A DNA stretch of 49,008 nt, taken from Lachnospiraceae bacterium (lineage in GTDB: Bacteria; Bacillota; Clostridia; Lachnospirales; Lachnospiraceae). Below the pieces are notes generated by a model. The model made no database searches, was not told where the DNA came from, and worked only from the letters and a program-made list of their open reading frames with translations. The DNA lies in NCBI GenBank assembly GCA_900751785.1, contig CAADSM010000096.1, positions 1-49,008 on the forward strand, read 5' to 3'. Positions 15,546 through 24,810 of the stretch are shown here, piece after piece. The first letter of the stretch is position 1; every line of letters starts with the position of its first letter. The position numbers were made by a program, and so were the translations under genes.

Positions 15546-17081
15546 ATGTCAAAAAAACGCAGAACAGCCCCCAGGGCTGAACGGATGAACAGAAAAGCAG
15601 AAAGACCCTCTCGACGTTCCAAAAAGAATCGGCTTGGGGTGTTCTGTATTATATTACAGACAATACTGAGTCTGGCATTTATGATAGTCGTGCTGTTTCT
15701 TGACATGCTTCCGGCGCGATATGTGGCGATGATAGCACTCATCCTATTCTTTTTATGGTGCGTCACCCTTAATTCACAGGTGGCAAGAAGAAAGCGGGGA
15801 ACAATAGGCAAGGTTTTCAGCCTGCTGGTCGTGTGTTTTCTGTCGATCGGGACATATTATATTGCGAAGACTAACGATGTGATCGGTATGATCACGAGCG
15901 GAAGCTACAGGGTTGACAATATGGTTGTTGCGGTGCTGGCAGATGATCCTGCACAGGCGCTGGAGGATGCGGCAGATTATTCCTTTGGGATCCAGCTGGA
16001 GCGCGGTGCGAAAAATATGCAGGCGGCGATCACGGATATACAGGATGAGCTGGGATCTGATATAGAAACAACAGAGTATGACAGCATCCAGGCGCAGGCA
16101 CAGGCTCTGCACGATGGGGAAGTGGATGCTATCATTTATAACGAGGCATATACGGATATCCTTGAAGAAGGATTCGAGGGATACAAAGACAGTGTCAGGA
16201 TCATATACACGCATGAAATCAGGGTTGAGATGGATTTCGGCGGCAGTGCTTCAGACGACAGTCTGACAAAGGAGCCGTTTACAGTGTATATCAGCGGTAT
16301 TGATGTGTATGGGGATGTCTCTCAGACAAGCCGGAGCGACGTGAATATCATTGCGGTAGTAAATCCGAATACAAATCAGATTCTACTTGTGACGACGCCG
16401 AGAGATTATTACGTTGAGATCCCGGGAGTCTCTGAAGGACAGGAAGATAAGCTGACGCACGCGGGAATCTACGGTATTGATGCGTCGATGGCGACATTGA
16501 GTGAGCTGTATGAGACTGATATCAATTACTATGTCAGGCTGAACTTCACGTCGCTGATCGACATCGTGGATATTCTCGGTGGAGTAGATGTGTATTCCGA
16601 TATGGCGTTTTCGACCGGATGGGAATCCGGATACGAGATGGAAGTGCAGGAAGGATGGAATCATTTCAACGGCGAACAGGCTCTCGCCTTCAGCCGTGAG
16701 AGGAAGAATCTTCCGGACGGAGATAATCAGAGGGGAATCCATCAGCAGGCTGTGATAACGGCAATGCTGAAAAAAGTCCTGTCGCCGACCATGCTGCTGA
16801 AGGCGAACAGTATTTTGAATCAGGTGAGTCAGGACGTTGAGACAAATGTATCGCAGGCGCAGCTCAATTCTCTGATCAAATATCAGCTTGGAAAGAATCC
16901 GAAATGGTCGATCAGATCAGTGGCGGCTACGGGAACAGAGTCGAGGGAATACTGTTATTCATCTCAAAGCACATCGCTGTATGTAACGATACCGGATTAT
17001 GATGTGGTCAACGAGATCATTGATCTGGTGAACATAGTTGAGGAAGGCGGAACTCTCGAAAATACAGAGGAATTGAATTGA
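15546..17081 (+). CDS. LytR-CpsA-Psr family glycan transferase with extra N-terminal domain
   Basis: LCP enzymes move glycan polymers from lipid carriers onto peptidoglycan. This 511-residue protein has three membrane segments (about 31-53, 59-76, 88-106), then an accessory domain (about 120-225) resembling a small solute-binding fold, and the LCP catalytic domain (about 240-470) with LLVTTPRDYYVEIPG, GGVDVYSDM, FNGEQALAFSRERK and DNQRGIHQQAV. The accessory domain before the LCP domain is the CpsA-like architecture. It is co-oriented and tightly spaced with the nucleotidyltransferase, and ends at a terminator. The glycan locus that could feed it starts 4.7 kb downstream. Confidence 0.9.
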   Translation: MSKKRRTAPRAERMNRKAERPSRRSKKNRLGVFCIILQTILSLAFMIVVLFLDMLPARYVAMIALILFFLWCVTLNSQVARRKRGTIGKVFSLLVVCFLSIGTYYIAKTNDVIGMITSGSYRVDNMVVAVLADDPAQALEDAADYSFGIQLERGAKNMQAAITDIQDELGSDIETTEYDSIQAQAQALHDGEVDAIIYNEAYTDILEEGFEGYKDSVRIIYTHEIRVEMDFGGSASDDSLTKEPFTVYISGIDVYGDVSQTSRSDVNIIAVVNPNTNQILLVTTPRDYYVEIPGVSEGQEDKLTHAGIYGIDASMATLSELYETDINYYVRLNFTSLIDIVDILGGVDVYSDMAFSTGWESGYEMEVQEGWNHFNGEQALAFSRERKNLPDGDNQRGIHQQAVITAMLKKVLSPTMLLKANSILNQVSQDVETNVSQAQLNSLIKYQLGKNPKWSIRSVAATGTESREYCYSSQSTSLYVTIPDYDVVNEIIDLVNIVEEGGTLENTEELN

Positions 17082-17086
17082 TAGTT

Positions 17087-17131
17087 AAAAAGTGCGGGGG
17101 TGCAGAGAGCATGCCTGCACTTTTCCATTTT
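17087..17131 (+). terminator. Intrinsic terminator after the first LCP gene
   Basis: AAAAGTGC (17088-17095) pairs with GCACTTTT (17117-17124), with further GC pairs inside around an AGAGA loop, and T-rich sequence follows. It closes the transcription unit that includes the nucleotidyltransferase and LCP gene. Confidence 0.75.
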
Positions 17132-17257
17132 TTGGGAAAAGTTCCCTGTTGAATATGGGAAAAAAAGCTGATATGGTTTATAAGACGGTCATATTTGATA
17201 GTTCCTGTTAAAATACAGTTTTATATAGATATACTTTAAGGAAGAGGAGTAGAGAAA
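17132..17257 (+). promoter_or_regulatory. Promoter region of the amidase-lectin gene
   Basis: This AT-rich gap contains a TATACT (17230-17235) that could be a -10, with only a weak -35 (GTTAAA, 17207-17212), and an alternative pair TTGAAT-N17-TATGGT around 17149-17177. The ribosome site AAGGAAGAGGAG lies just before the ATG at 17258. No operator is obvious. Confidence 0.3.
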
Positions 17258-20200
17258 ATGAAAAAAGCAATTTCAAATCTGACTGCAGTAGTACTGCTGT
17301 TTTGTCTGATCCTTGGGAATATTCCTGTGGGGATTGTGTACGGAGCTGAAAGCGGACAGTCAGGTGACAGTACTATGGTATCTTCTGAGGACAATAAGGA
17401 AGTGTCTGACATGGACGGGAAAAATGATTCAGAAGGCATACTGCAGAATGAAGAACAAAATGGTGCAGACAGTCAGCAGGAAGGAGCATTGTCGGAGCCT
17501 GCAGGAGAAAAAGATGAGAATGGCAGCGGGCAGACGCAGGAAAACAATCAGGTGTCAGAAGAGCTGTCCGGAGAAAATGATACATATTCGGCAGAGCCGA
17601 TAGAAGAGAATGAACTTCATTATATCTATATAGAAAGCCCATATCTTGAAACACCGGCGACTCAGAGAATTGTGTTTTCGTTTGAAAAAGCGTTTACAGA
17701 GTATGATAGAATATCTATTACGGTCTTGAACACTGCTGGAGCTGAGGAAGAATGGGAGCTTGCGAAGAGTGTCGATAATCTCTATCTCTTTGAAAAGCAG
17801 TATGCGGATGAAAAAACAGCAGAAATTTATGAGGTGACGAGCTTTAATATCGAACGGAACGGAGCTTTGGAAAAAATTGCGGTGGATGCAATGGAGACAA
17901 AAGCTCAGTTTGGAGTGAATCAGGAGTATGAAGGTATCGATGAGCTCGCTCCGCTGGATGAAGAACAGGCTGCAGAGGAAGCAGGAGTGGAGACGTCAGT
18001 CGTTACTATCGATGAGAACGGTGTGACAGAAGCGCAGGACAATATCGCATCTGCACTGGAAGAAGCAGGTGCATCTACACCGGCTGGGCTTTCTGATATT
18101 ACAGGACGCACAGGCAATATAGTAGTCGCACTGGATCCGGGACATGATTCTACGCATGCAGGAGCATCTGCATTTGGGCTGCGTGAGGAAGATCTTACAT
18201 TGAAAATTGCAAACTACTGTAAAGAAGAGCTGGAGACGTATGCAGGAGTGACTGTATATATGACTCGAACAAGCTCTGTATGCCCGCATCCCGGCGGATC
18301 TTCAGGAAGCGATATAGCGGCAAGAGCTGATGCTGCAGCAGCTGCCGGGGCTAAGATTTTTGTCAGTTTCCATCTTAATTCTTCTACATCATCCGCGGCG
18401 GCAGGCGCGGAGGTCATTGTTCCCAACAGCAGCTGGAAACCGCAGGTGGGACAGGATGGAAGAGCTCTGGCAGAGCAGATTATATCTGAGCTGACGAAGC
18501 TTGGACTGAATAATAGAGGAATCTACAGTAAAGATACAACAATTAATGAACGTTATCCGGATGGAAGCCTCTCAGATTATTTTTCTGTACAGATTTACAA
18601 TAAGGAGAATGGCATTCCAGGCATTATTGTGGAGCATGCATTCATTTCAAACAGTAATGATGTGAACAGATTCCTTGCCTCCGAATCGGGGTTAAAGCAG
18701 CTTGGCGTGGCAGATGCGACAGGAATTGCTAAATATCTGGGATTAGTCAAAACGGGAACAAAGGTTTCTGTTAAAGAAGGGACTTATGTGATCCAGAGCG
18801 CACTGGGCTCTGATAAAGTAGTAGAAGTCCCGTCTGCAAGTCAGAATGCTGTGTCCATTGCCCTGGGAAACAAGGACGAGGGCAAGTCATCACAGAGATT
18901 CGAAATTGTGAGTACAGGGGATGGCTATTACAATATTATTGCAGAACATTCCGGAAAAGCTCTTGAGGTAAAAGGCGGATCCTCCGCTGCCGGAACTGCG
19001 ATACAGCAGAATACTCTGAATCGGAATTCGCTGGCACAGAAGTGGTGCTTTATGAATGCGGGGAACGGATACTATTATCTCTGTTCTGCTCTTGGAACTT
19101 ACGTGGATGTTTGGTCAGGGCTTACTGCAGCAGGTACTCAGGTGTGGACATATACATTCAATGGAAGTACTGCTCAGAAATGGAAAATGGTCGAATCGAA
19201 TTATCAGCCAGTTAAAAATGGGACGTATTCTATTGAAAATGGATTGAATACAAGTATGGTCTTGGATGTTGCCTCGGCATCTGTAGAAAACTATGCCAAC
19301 GTGCAGCTGGGCACATCCGGAAGCCAGGAGTCACAGAGGTTTGAAATAACCTATGTAGGCGGAGGATATTATAAGATCATTGCTGAACATTCGGGAAAAT
19401 CGATAGATGTATTCAGCGGCTGGAATACAGACGGTGCAAATGTGCATCAATATACTTGGAATGGAAGTGACGCTCAATTATGGAAGTTTGTAGATGCGGG
19501 AAACGGTAGGTATTACATACGATCAAAATTGGGAACTGTGCTGGGGCTTTCGTCAGAAAATGCGGCTTCTGGCACAAATGTGTGTATGCGCAGTATGACG
19601 CAGGCAAATTCACAAAAATGGAAGTTGACAGCATACGAAGACAGGCCGATTGAAGACGGGAAATATGTGATTTCTAATATTTCATCAGAGAATCAGGTCC
19701 TCTGCGTGAAAAATGGAAATATAGAACTCGGTACCTATGGCGGGACAGAGGATCAAGTGTTTCAGATCAGTTATGTAGAAAATGGATATTATAAAATTGA
19801 ATCAGAAGCGACAAATAAAGTATTCGATGTATTTAGCGGACTTTCAGCATCTGGGACTAATCTTCAGACGTACACATGGAATGGTACAGATGCACAGTTA
19901 TGGAAATTCATAGACGCCGGAGATGGAAGTTATTATATAAAATCTAAATTGGGAACAGTAGTTGATCTGACCAGCGGAGTTCTTCAGCCTGGAACTAATG
20001 TTCAGATGTATAGCCTAAATAAAACAAATGCACAGAAATGGGTACTTGATAAAGACAGAACTCCTGCGAATTCGGTGCAGGTAGAAAATGGAACATATAC
20101 GATCCAGAATGTTACGAATCCAAATCAGGTCCTTGATGTCTATTCTGCGTTGAGCAGCAATGGAGCAAATATACAGACTTACGTATCAAACAATACGTCT

Positions 20201-21394
20201 GCACAGAGATTTGAGGTGTTGTACGCAGGAGACGGATATTATCAGATACTGGCTGAGCATTCTGGAAAAGCACTGGATATTCTAAATGGATCGTCAGCCA
20301 ATGGAGCGAATGTCCAACAGTATGACTATAATGGGACAAGTGCACAGTTGTGGAAATTTATCGATGCCGGAGATGGTACATATTATATTCAGTCTAAACT
20401 GGGAACTGTGCTTGATATAAAACAAAGTATGGCATCTTCAGGATCTAATGTTCAAATGAGCGCCGGCATGGGAACGAGAAGCAGTCAGAAATGGAAACTT
20501 GTTAAAACAGAGTACAGACCAGTTGCGGACGGAATGTATACGCTTCGCAGTGCTGCGAATACAGATTATACGGTTGATATTGCCAACGGCTCTATAGCAG
20601 CGAACGCCAATGCATGGCTTTATTACTATAATGGATCTGAGCCCCAGCGTTTTACCATAGAATATGTTGAAAATGGCTATTATAAGCTGACGGCAGAGCA
20701 TTCGGGCATGGTATTGGAATGTGCGTCTTCTACATACAAGGCAGGAGAAAATGTACGTCAGGGCATCTGGAACGGATCGGATAGCCAACTATGGAAGTTT
20801 GTCTCTACTGGAAGCGGAAGCTATTATGTGAGATCTAAAACAGGAACTGTACTCGATATCTGCAGTGCAGTATTTGCGGCGGGAACAAATGTTCAGACTT
20901 ATACGGCAAATGGATCAAATGCTCAGAAATGGCAGCTTACTACGGAGTATGAATCTATGGAGGTTAAGGAAGGTGTTTATACAATTCAGACGTCGCTTAG
21001 TACTGGGCATGTTCTGGATGTAGTTAGCGGATCATCGGCGAATGGAGCAAATATTCAAATCTATATAAGCAATAATACGGCTGCACAGAAGTTTAGGATA
21101 ACTGCCGTTGAGAATGGGTATTATAAGATTGAAAATGTGGCTTCCGGCAAAGTCCTTGATGTGGCAAATGCCTCCCGCGCTTCAGGAGCAAATGTTCAGC
21201 AATATAGCTGGAATGCTACGGATGCTCAGTTGTGGCGTTTTATAGATGCAGGAAATGGAAAATGCCATATTCAATCAAAGCTTGGGACAGTGCTTGATGT
21301 TAAAAATGGAAGTGCAAGCTCGGGAAATAATGTTCAGGCATACAAAGCTAATCAGACTGACGCCCAGAAATGGATACTTGTTCCGTCCTCATGA
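17258..21394 (+). CDS. Secreted N-acetylmuramoyl-L-alanine amidase with six ricin-type lectin domains
   Basis: The 1378-residue protein has a signal peptide (1 to about 31, cleavage near VYGA), an acidic low-complexity linker (~32-125), an unassigned beta-rich domain (~126-235), an Amidase_3 domain (~285-500) and six consecutive ricin B-like repeats of about 145 residues starting near 504, 652, 799, 942, 1090 and 1236. Amidase zinc and catalytic residues are visible: DPGHDS (His ~294), LREEDL (Glu ~309), VSFHLNSS (His ~371) and VEHAF (Glu ~458). Each lectin repeat carries the usual QxW-like blocks (AQLWKF, AQKWKL). It should cut the peptide off peptidoglycan while the lectin array binds glycans. 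No SLH domain, LPXTG sorting motif or C-terminal membrane segment is present, so retention would rely on sugar binding. Confidence 0.92.
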   Translation: MKKAISNLTAVVLLFCLILGNIPVGIVYGAESGQSGDSTMVSSEDNKEVSDMDGKNDSEGILQNEEQNGADSQQEGALSEPAGEKDENGSGQTQENNQVSEELSGENDTYSAEPIEENELHYIYIESPYLETPATQRIVFSFEKAFTEYDRISITVLNTAGAEEEWELAKSVDNLYLFEKQYADEKTAEIYEVTSFNIERNGALEKIAVDAMETKAQFGVNQEYEGIDELAPLDEEQAAEEAGVETSVVTIDENGVTEAQDNIASALEEAGASTPAGLSDITGRTGNIVVALDPGHDSTHAGASAFGLREEDLTLKIANYCKEELETYAGVTVYMTRTSSVCPHPGGSSGSDIAARADAAAAAGAKIFVSFHLNSSTSSAAAGAEVIVPNSSWKPQVGQDGRALAEQIISELTKLGLNNRGIYSKDTTINERYPDGSLSDYFSVQIYNKENGIPGIIVEHAFISNSNDVNRFLASESGLKQLGVADATGIAKYLGLVKTGTKVSVKEGTYVIQSALGSDKVVEVPSASQNAVSIALGNKDEGKSSQRFEIVSTGDGYYNIIAEHSGKALEVKGGSSAAGTAIQQNTLNRNSLAQKWCFMNAGNGYYYLCSALGTYVDVWSGLTAAGTQVWTYTFNGSTAQKWKMVESNYQPVKNGTYSIENGLNTSMVLDVASASVENYANVQLGTSGSQESQRFEITYVGGGYYKIIAEHSGKSIDVFSGWNTDGANVHQYTWNGSDAQLWKFVDAGNGRYYIRSKLGTVLGLSSENAASGTNVCMRSMTQANSQKWKLTAYEDRPIEDGKYVISNISSENQVLCVKNGNIELGTYGGTEDQVFQISYVENGYYKIESEATNKVFDVFSGLSASGTNLQTYTWNGTDAQLWKFIDAGDGSYYIKSKLGTVVDLTSGVLQPGTNVQMYSLNKTNAQKWVLDKDRTPANSVQVENGTYTIQNVTNPNQVLDVYSALSSNGANIQTYVSNNTSAQRFEVLYAGDGYYQILAEHSGKALDILNGSSANGANVQQYDYNGTSAQLWKFIDAGDGTYYIQSKLGTVLDIKQSMASSGSNVQMSAGMGTRSSQKWKLVKTEYRPVADGMYTLRSAANTDYTVDIANGSIAANANAWLYYYNGSEPQRFTIEYVENGYYKLTAEHSGMVLECASSTYKAGENVRQGIWNGSDSQLWKFVSTGSGSYYVRSKTGTVLDICSAVFAAGTNVQTYTANGSNAQKWQLTTEYESMEVKEGVYTIQTSLSTGHVLDVVSGSSANGANIQIYISNNTAAQKFRITAVENGYYKIENVASGKVLDVANASRASGANVQQYSWNATDAQLWRFIDAGNGKCHIQSKLGTVLDVKNGSASSGNNVQAYKANQTDAQKWILVPSS

Positions 21395-21681
21395 AAAAGC
21401 CATAAAGTATGCGGACTGGTTTGAAATGTAGGATACTAACTCCCATAGACATAGTAAAATGTAGATGGGATCCGTACAAAAATGGATATAATATATATTA
21501 TATCATACAGTATATCCCTGAAAAATATTAAGAAGCAGACAAAAATCCTTCTGATTGTGCAAAATAGACACTCGGAAGGATTTTTTGATGATTTGATTCG
21601 ATAAAACAGTAGGAAAATAGAAATAGAGCTGCGGCTTATTTGACAAATTTACTATTCTCACTTGAAATAAAGATGATTAGC
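21395..21681 (+). other. Gap between amidase gene and glycan operon
   Basis: The gap contains a hairpin at 21441-21470 (TCCCAT/ATGGGA with inner ACAT/ATGT) without a T-run, a clear terminator at 21541-21586, and AT-rich DNA. TTGACA occurs at 21640-21645 but has a poor -10 (TGAAAT) at 17 bases. No reading frame worth calling is present. Confidence 0.5.
21541..21586 (+). terminator. Intrinsic terminator downstream of the amidase gene
   Basis: AATCCTTCTGA and TCGGAAGGATT form an eleven-pair stem (one G-U) with a 17-base loop. An A-run precedes it and six Ts follow, so it could work in both directions. Confidence 0.8.
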
Positions 21682-21710
21682 TTGAAATCTATAATTTAAT
21701 GGCGTATACT
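21682..21710 (+). promoter_or_regulatory. Sigma-A promoter of the glycan operon
   Basis: TTGAAA (21682-21687) and TATACT (21705-21710) are separated by 17 bases, five of six matches in each box. It stands about 40 bases before the first gene of the cluster, with no terminator in between. Confidence 0.75.
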
Positions 21711-21750
21711 TATACAGAATGTAAAAAAATAGAAGGAAAAGGTGGAGCTA

Positions 21751-22554
21751 ATGTATATTAAAAATATATTAGACAATTTTAAAAAGTATTCATTTTTATT
21801 GAAACAATTAGTTGCCAGAGACTTCAAAGTAAAGTATAAGAGGTCGGTTCTTGGTGTTCTCTGGAGCCTTCTGTATCCGGTAATGATGATGGCTGTAATG
21901 GCAGTTGTATTTTCTAATGTATTCAAGTTTTCTGTGCCAGGGGTTAACTATCTAGTATACCTCATGATCGGTTTGACTTATTATAATTATTTTAACGAGG
22001 CTTCTAATCTTGCGATGAGCTCAGTAGTGGGAAATTTTTCTTTATTGAATAAGATTTATATACCGAAATATATTTTTCCGTTGTCGAAATGTCTCTTTGT
22101 GGGAATTAACTTTTTGCTGACCTTGATTCCTCTTTATGCAGTTATTTTGCTTACCGGAAGCGGAGAAACGAAATGTCATATTACGGTTCTTCATTTATTA
22201 CTTCCCTATTCATTTTTATGTCTGCTTATATTTACAATAGGGGCAGGTTTTATTTTGTCAACAATATCGGTCTTCCTGCGTGACATGTTTTATATTTACG
22301 GGATTGTACTTACTATATTGTCTTACTTTACACCGATTATGTACGATATCTCAATGCTGGATCCTATCATACAGAGGGTATTAAAACTAAATCCTTTGTA
22401 TCACTATATTACATTTGCGAGAACAATCATATTATACGATCAAGTTCCGTCGCTTAGAAGTTTTGTAATCTGCGGGGCATCCTGCTTGATTGTATTTCTG
22501 GCAGGGGTAGTGATTTTTAAGAAGAATCAGGATAAATTTATCTATTACATGTAA
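21751..22554 (+). CDS. ABC transporter permease for surface glycan export
   Basis: This 267-residue ABC-2 type permease resembles Wzm/TagG, which exports lipid-linked O-antigen, teichoic acid or other glycans across the membrane. The family N-terminus is clear (LVARDFKVKYKRSVLGVLWSLL), followed by about six membrane segments and the conserved PIMYDISMLDP/LNPLYHYITFAR stretch. The ATG at 21751 is preceded by GGTGGAG; a GTG at 21742 is an alternative. The adjacent gene encodes the matching ATPase, 18 bases downstream of the stop if its ATG at 22573 is used. Low GC relative to uvrBA suggests acquired DNA. Confidence 0.92.
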   Translation: MYIKNILDNFKKYSFLLKQLVARDFKVKYKRSVLGVLWSLLYPVMMMAVMAVVFSNVFKFSVPGVNYLVYLMIGLTYYNYFNEASNLAMSSVVGNFSLLNKIYIPKYIFPLSKCLFVGINFLLTLIPLYAVILLTGSGETKCHITVLHLLLPYSFLCLLIFTIGAGFILSTISVFLRDMFYIYGIVLTILSYFTPIMYDISMLDPIIQRVLKLNPLYHYITFARTIILYDQVPSLRSFVICGASCLIVFLAGVVIFKKNQDKFIYYM

Positions 22555-22572
22555 TGGAAAATGGAGGAAGTC

Positions 22573-23319
22573 ATGATTGAAGTTCAAAATGTTTCGATGC
22601 GGTTTAACTTGGGCATAGAAAAAAATAATTCTCTCAAGCAGATGGCTGTGAACCTGTTTAATAAAGAAGTCCGTGAGAAGAAAAAAAAGAATAATGAATT
22701 TTGGGCGCTTCAGGATGTCAGCTTTAAAGTTGAAAAGGGAGAAGTGCTGGGGTTTGTCGGATCAAATGGAGCAGGAAAATCAACACTGCTTAAAATTGTA
22801 GCCGGCGTTATGAAGCCAACAAAAGGCAGAGTGCTGGTTGGCGGAAACATCTGTCCGATGATCGAACTTGGCGCAGGATTCGATCTCGATCTCAATGCGA
22901 GAGAGAATATCTATCTGAATGGGGCAGTTATGGGATACTCAGAGAGTTTTTTGGACAGCAAATTTCAGGAGATCGTTGATTTTTCTGAGCTCCACGATTT
23001 CCTTGACGTGCCTGTGAGAAATTTTTCGTCAGGTATGGTGGCGAGGCTTGCATTTTCCGTTGCAACGATTGTTGATCCGGAGATATTGATTGTAGATGAA
23101 ATCCTTTCTGTCGGGGATTTGAATTTTCAGAAAAAGAGTGAAAATAAAATGAGAAGTATGATCTCCGGCGGAACTACAGTGCTGTATGTTTCTCATTCAA
23201 TAGATTCTATAAAAAGTCTCTGCGACAGAGTAGTCTGGCTTGATCACGGAAAAGTCGTCACAGTTGGAAAGGCAGACGAAGTCTGTGATGCTTATTATAA
23301 AAGCCAGGTTGGAAAGTGA
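22573..23319 (+). CDS. ABC transporter ATPase for surface glycan export
   Basis: This is the Wzt/TagH-type ATPase partner of the preceding permease. In 248 residues it shows Walker A GSNGAGKST, the family block IELGAGFDLDLNARENIYLNG, signature FSSGMVARLAFS and Walker B ILIVDEILSVGD. It ends soon after the ATPase domain and lacks the C-terminal carbohydrate-binding domain of the longer Wzt type, so it probably does not select substrates by a terminal cap. The ATG at 22573 is preferred because GGAGG lies five bases upstream; 22561 is the longer alternative. Confidence 0.93.
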   Translation: MIEVQNVSMRFNLGIEKNNSLKQMAVNLFNKEVREKKKKNNEFWALQDVSFKVEKGEVLGFVGSNGAGKSTLLKIVAGVMKPTKGRVLVGGNICPMIELGAGFDLDLNARENIYLNGAVMGYSESFLDSKFQEIVDFSELHDFLDVPVRNFSSGMVARLAFSVATIVDPEILIVDEILSVGDLNFQKKSENKMRSMISGGTTVLYVSHSIDSIKSLCDRVVWLDHGKVVTVGKADEVCDAYYKSQVGK

Positions 23320-23401
23320 TGTATGTATGTCGGAGAAAGTAATGACAGGATGCTGTTTAGATGATGCTATATCGGAGTAACTCAGTTGGAAGGGAAAAGA
23401 A

Positions 23402-24769
23402 ATGAGTAAAAAATTGGAAAGCCTGATCTCTAAGTTGAGATATTTGAACAGTCTGATCATTAATATTTCAAAGACAAACGAAGAAATTCTGCACAAAGAA
23501 AGAGATATAGAGACTTCTTTGAATGCTATGGAAGAAAAATTGGAGAATCAAATTGCTCGGCAGGAAGAAATCAAAGCTCAATTAAAGCATAGCATAATAA
23601 AAGCCGAAGCCCTTTTAGAGACCAGCAATAAAAATGCGGATTATGTGAATCTGGAATATTTATACTTGCTTCAGAATATAAAGAAAAAAATACTGCTGGT
23701 TGGATTTTACGGAGCCAGGAATCTTGGGGACGAACTTATGCTTCAGAAAGTATATGCAGATTTGGAGGTTGACAAGAATAATATTTATGTTTTGATGTGT
23801 GATAACAAGGAACTTGATGTTTTTCGGTATGAAGGAATGAATATACTTCATTATCCGAAGACGAAGTTTGATTATAACTTTCTGGCAAATCAATTTGAAT
23901 GTGTCGTATTCGGCGGCGGAGCTATTATAGATGATTCGCAGTATAAAAAAGAAAACAGTTATACGTTTGATATGGGAAGAATATATGCTGAGCTTTCTCT
24001 GGCTTTTATACAAAAGAACAAACGCGTGTATTCCCTGGGGTTAAGTACAAGCAGAGAATTGACAGATGCCGAATATATAAAAAAAATATCAAAGATTATC
24101 CGTGAAAGTTCTTATTTCTCGGTCAGAGATCGATATAGTGCACGGTTGCTTGAAAAAGTGTCAGGTGAAAAGATAAATCAGATCAATGATATTGTTCTGA
24201 CTTATGAGAAACTTTTGGTTCTCCGTCGTTCTGATCAGAAGTTTGTGATAGGGATTATTTGGATATGTTATGACAATATGAAACAGCAGCTGCAGTATCT
24301 GATTAAACAGCTGCTTTGTCTCGAAAAAAATGAGGAGCTTGAGATCAAGTGCATTCCTTTCTATGATTATCGTGATTGTGACCGCCTTTTTTATGCCAGT
24401 ATTAAAGAATATTTTAATAATGACGACAGAATCACAATAACAGATATGCCCTGGAATTTTAGAGATGCATATATTGAATTGAGCAACTGCGATTTGATTT
24501 TGAGCATGAGATATCATGGGGCGGTAATCGGACTGATGGCAGGGGTGGAAACCTGCTCGTTGCTATATGCAGAGCACGAACACTATTACAATAAGATGGC
24601 AGACATTTACGAAAAATTTGATCAGAAGGAAAAATTATTTTTGTCTGTTGAAGAAATCGTAGAATATATCAGCATACAAAATGCTGAAGATGCAAAAGAG
24701 AAGAAAAGAAAACGGTTTGATAACAGCGAATATGAAAAGGCTGTTAAGAAGATTGGTGAAAGTATTTGA
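23402..24769 (+). CDS. Polysaccharide pyruvyl transferase with N-terminal coiled coil
   Basis: The last ~360 residues match the polysaccharide pyruvyl transferase family (CsaB/WcaK-like), which adds a pyruvate ketal from PEP to a sugar. Recognisable blocks are ILLVGFYGARNLGDELMLQ (about 97-115), VVFGGGAIIDDSQ (about 168), FSVRDRYSARLLE (about 238) and LSMRYHGAVIGLMAG (about 366). Residues 1 to about 90 are unusual: a charged, heptad-like helical segment with no catalytic family motif, probably a coiled coil for oligomerisation or tethering. In Bacillus, pyruvylated wall polymer anchors SLH-domain proteins. No SLH protein is encoded in this window. Confidence 0.85.
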   Translation: MSKKLESLISKLRYLNSLIINISKTNEEILHKERDIETSLNAMEEKLENQIARQEEIKAQLKHSIIKAEALLETSNKNADYVNLEYLYLLQNIKKKILLVGFYGARNLGDELMLQKVYADLEVDKNNIYVLMCDNKELDVFRYEGMNILHYPKTKFDYNFLANQFECVVFGGGAIIDDSQYKKENSYTFDMGRIYAELSLAFIQKNKRVYSLGLSTSRELTDAEYIKKISKIIRESSYFSVRDRYSARLLEKVSGEKINQINDIVLTYEKLLVLRRSDQKFVIGIIWICYDNMKQQLQYLIKQLLCLEKNEELEIKCIPFYDYRDCDRLFYASIKEYFNNDDRITITDMPWNFRDAYIELSNCDLILSMRYHGAVIGLMAGVETCSLLYAEHEHYYNKMADIYEKFDQKEKLFLSVEEIVEYISIQNAEDAKEKKRKRFDNSEYEKAVKKIGESI

Positions 24770-24810
24770 AAAAACTGGAAATCCAGTGCAGTTCATAATG
24801 AGGTGAAAGA

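Noticed and set aside
18768..21391. Possible DNA repeat array or CRISPR in the amidase gene
   Set aside because: The periodicity is about 440 bases at protein level (ricin-like domains) and the DNA copies are diverged.
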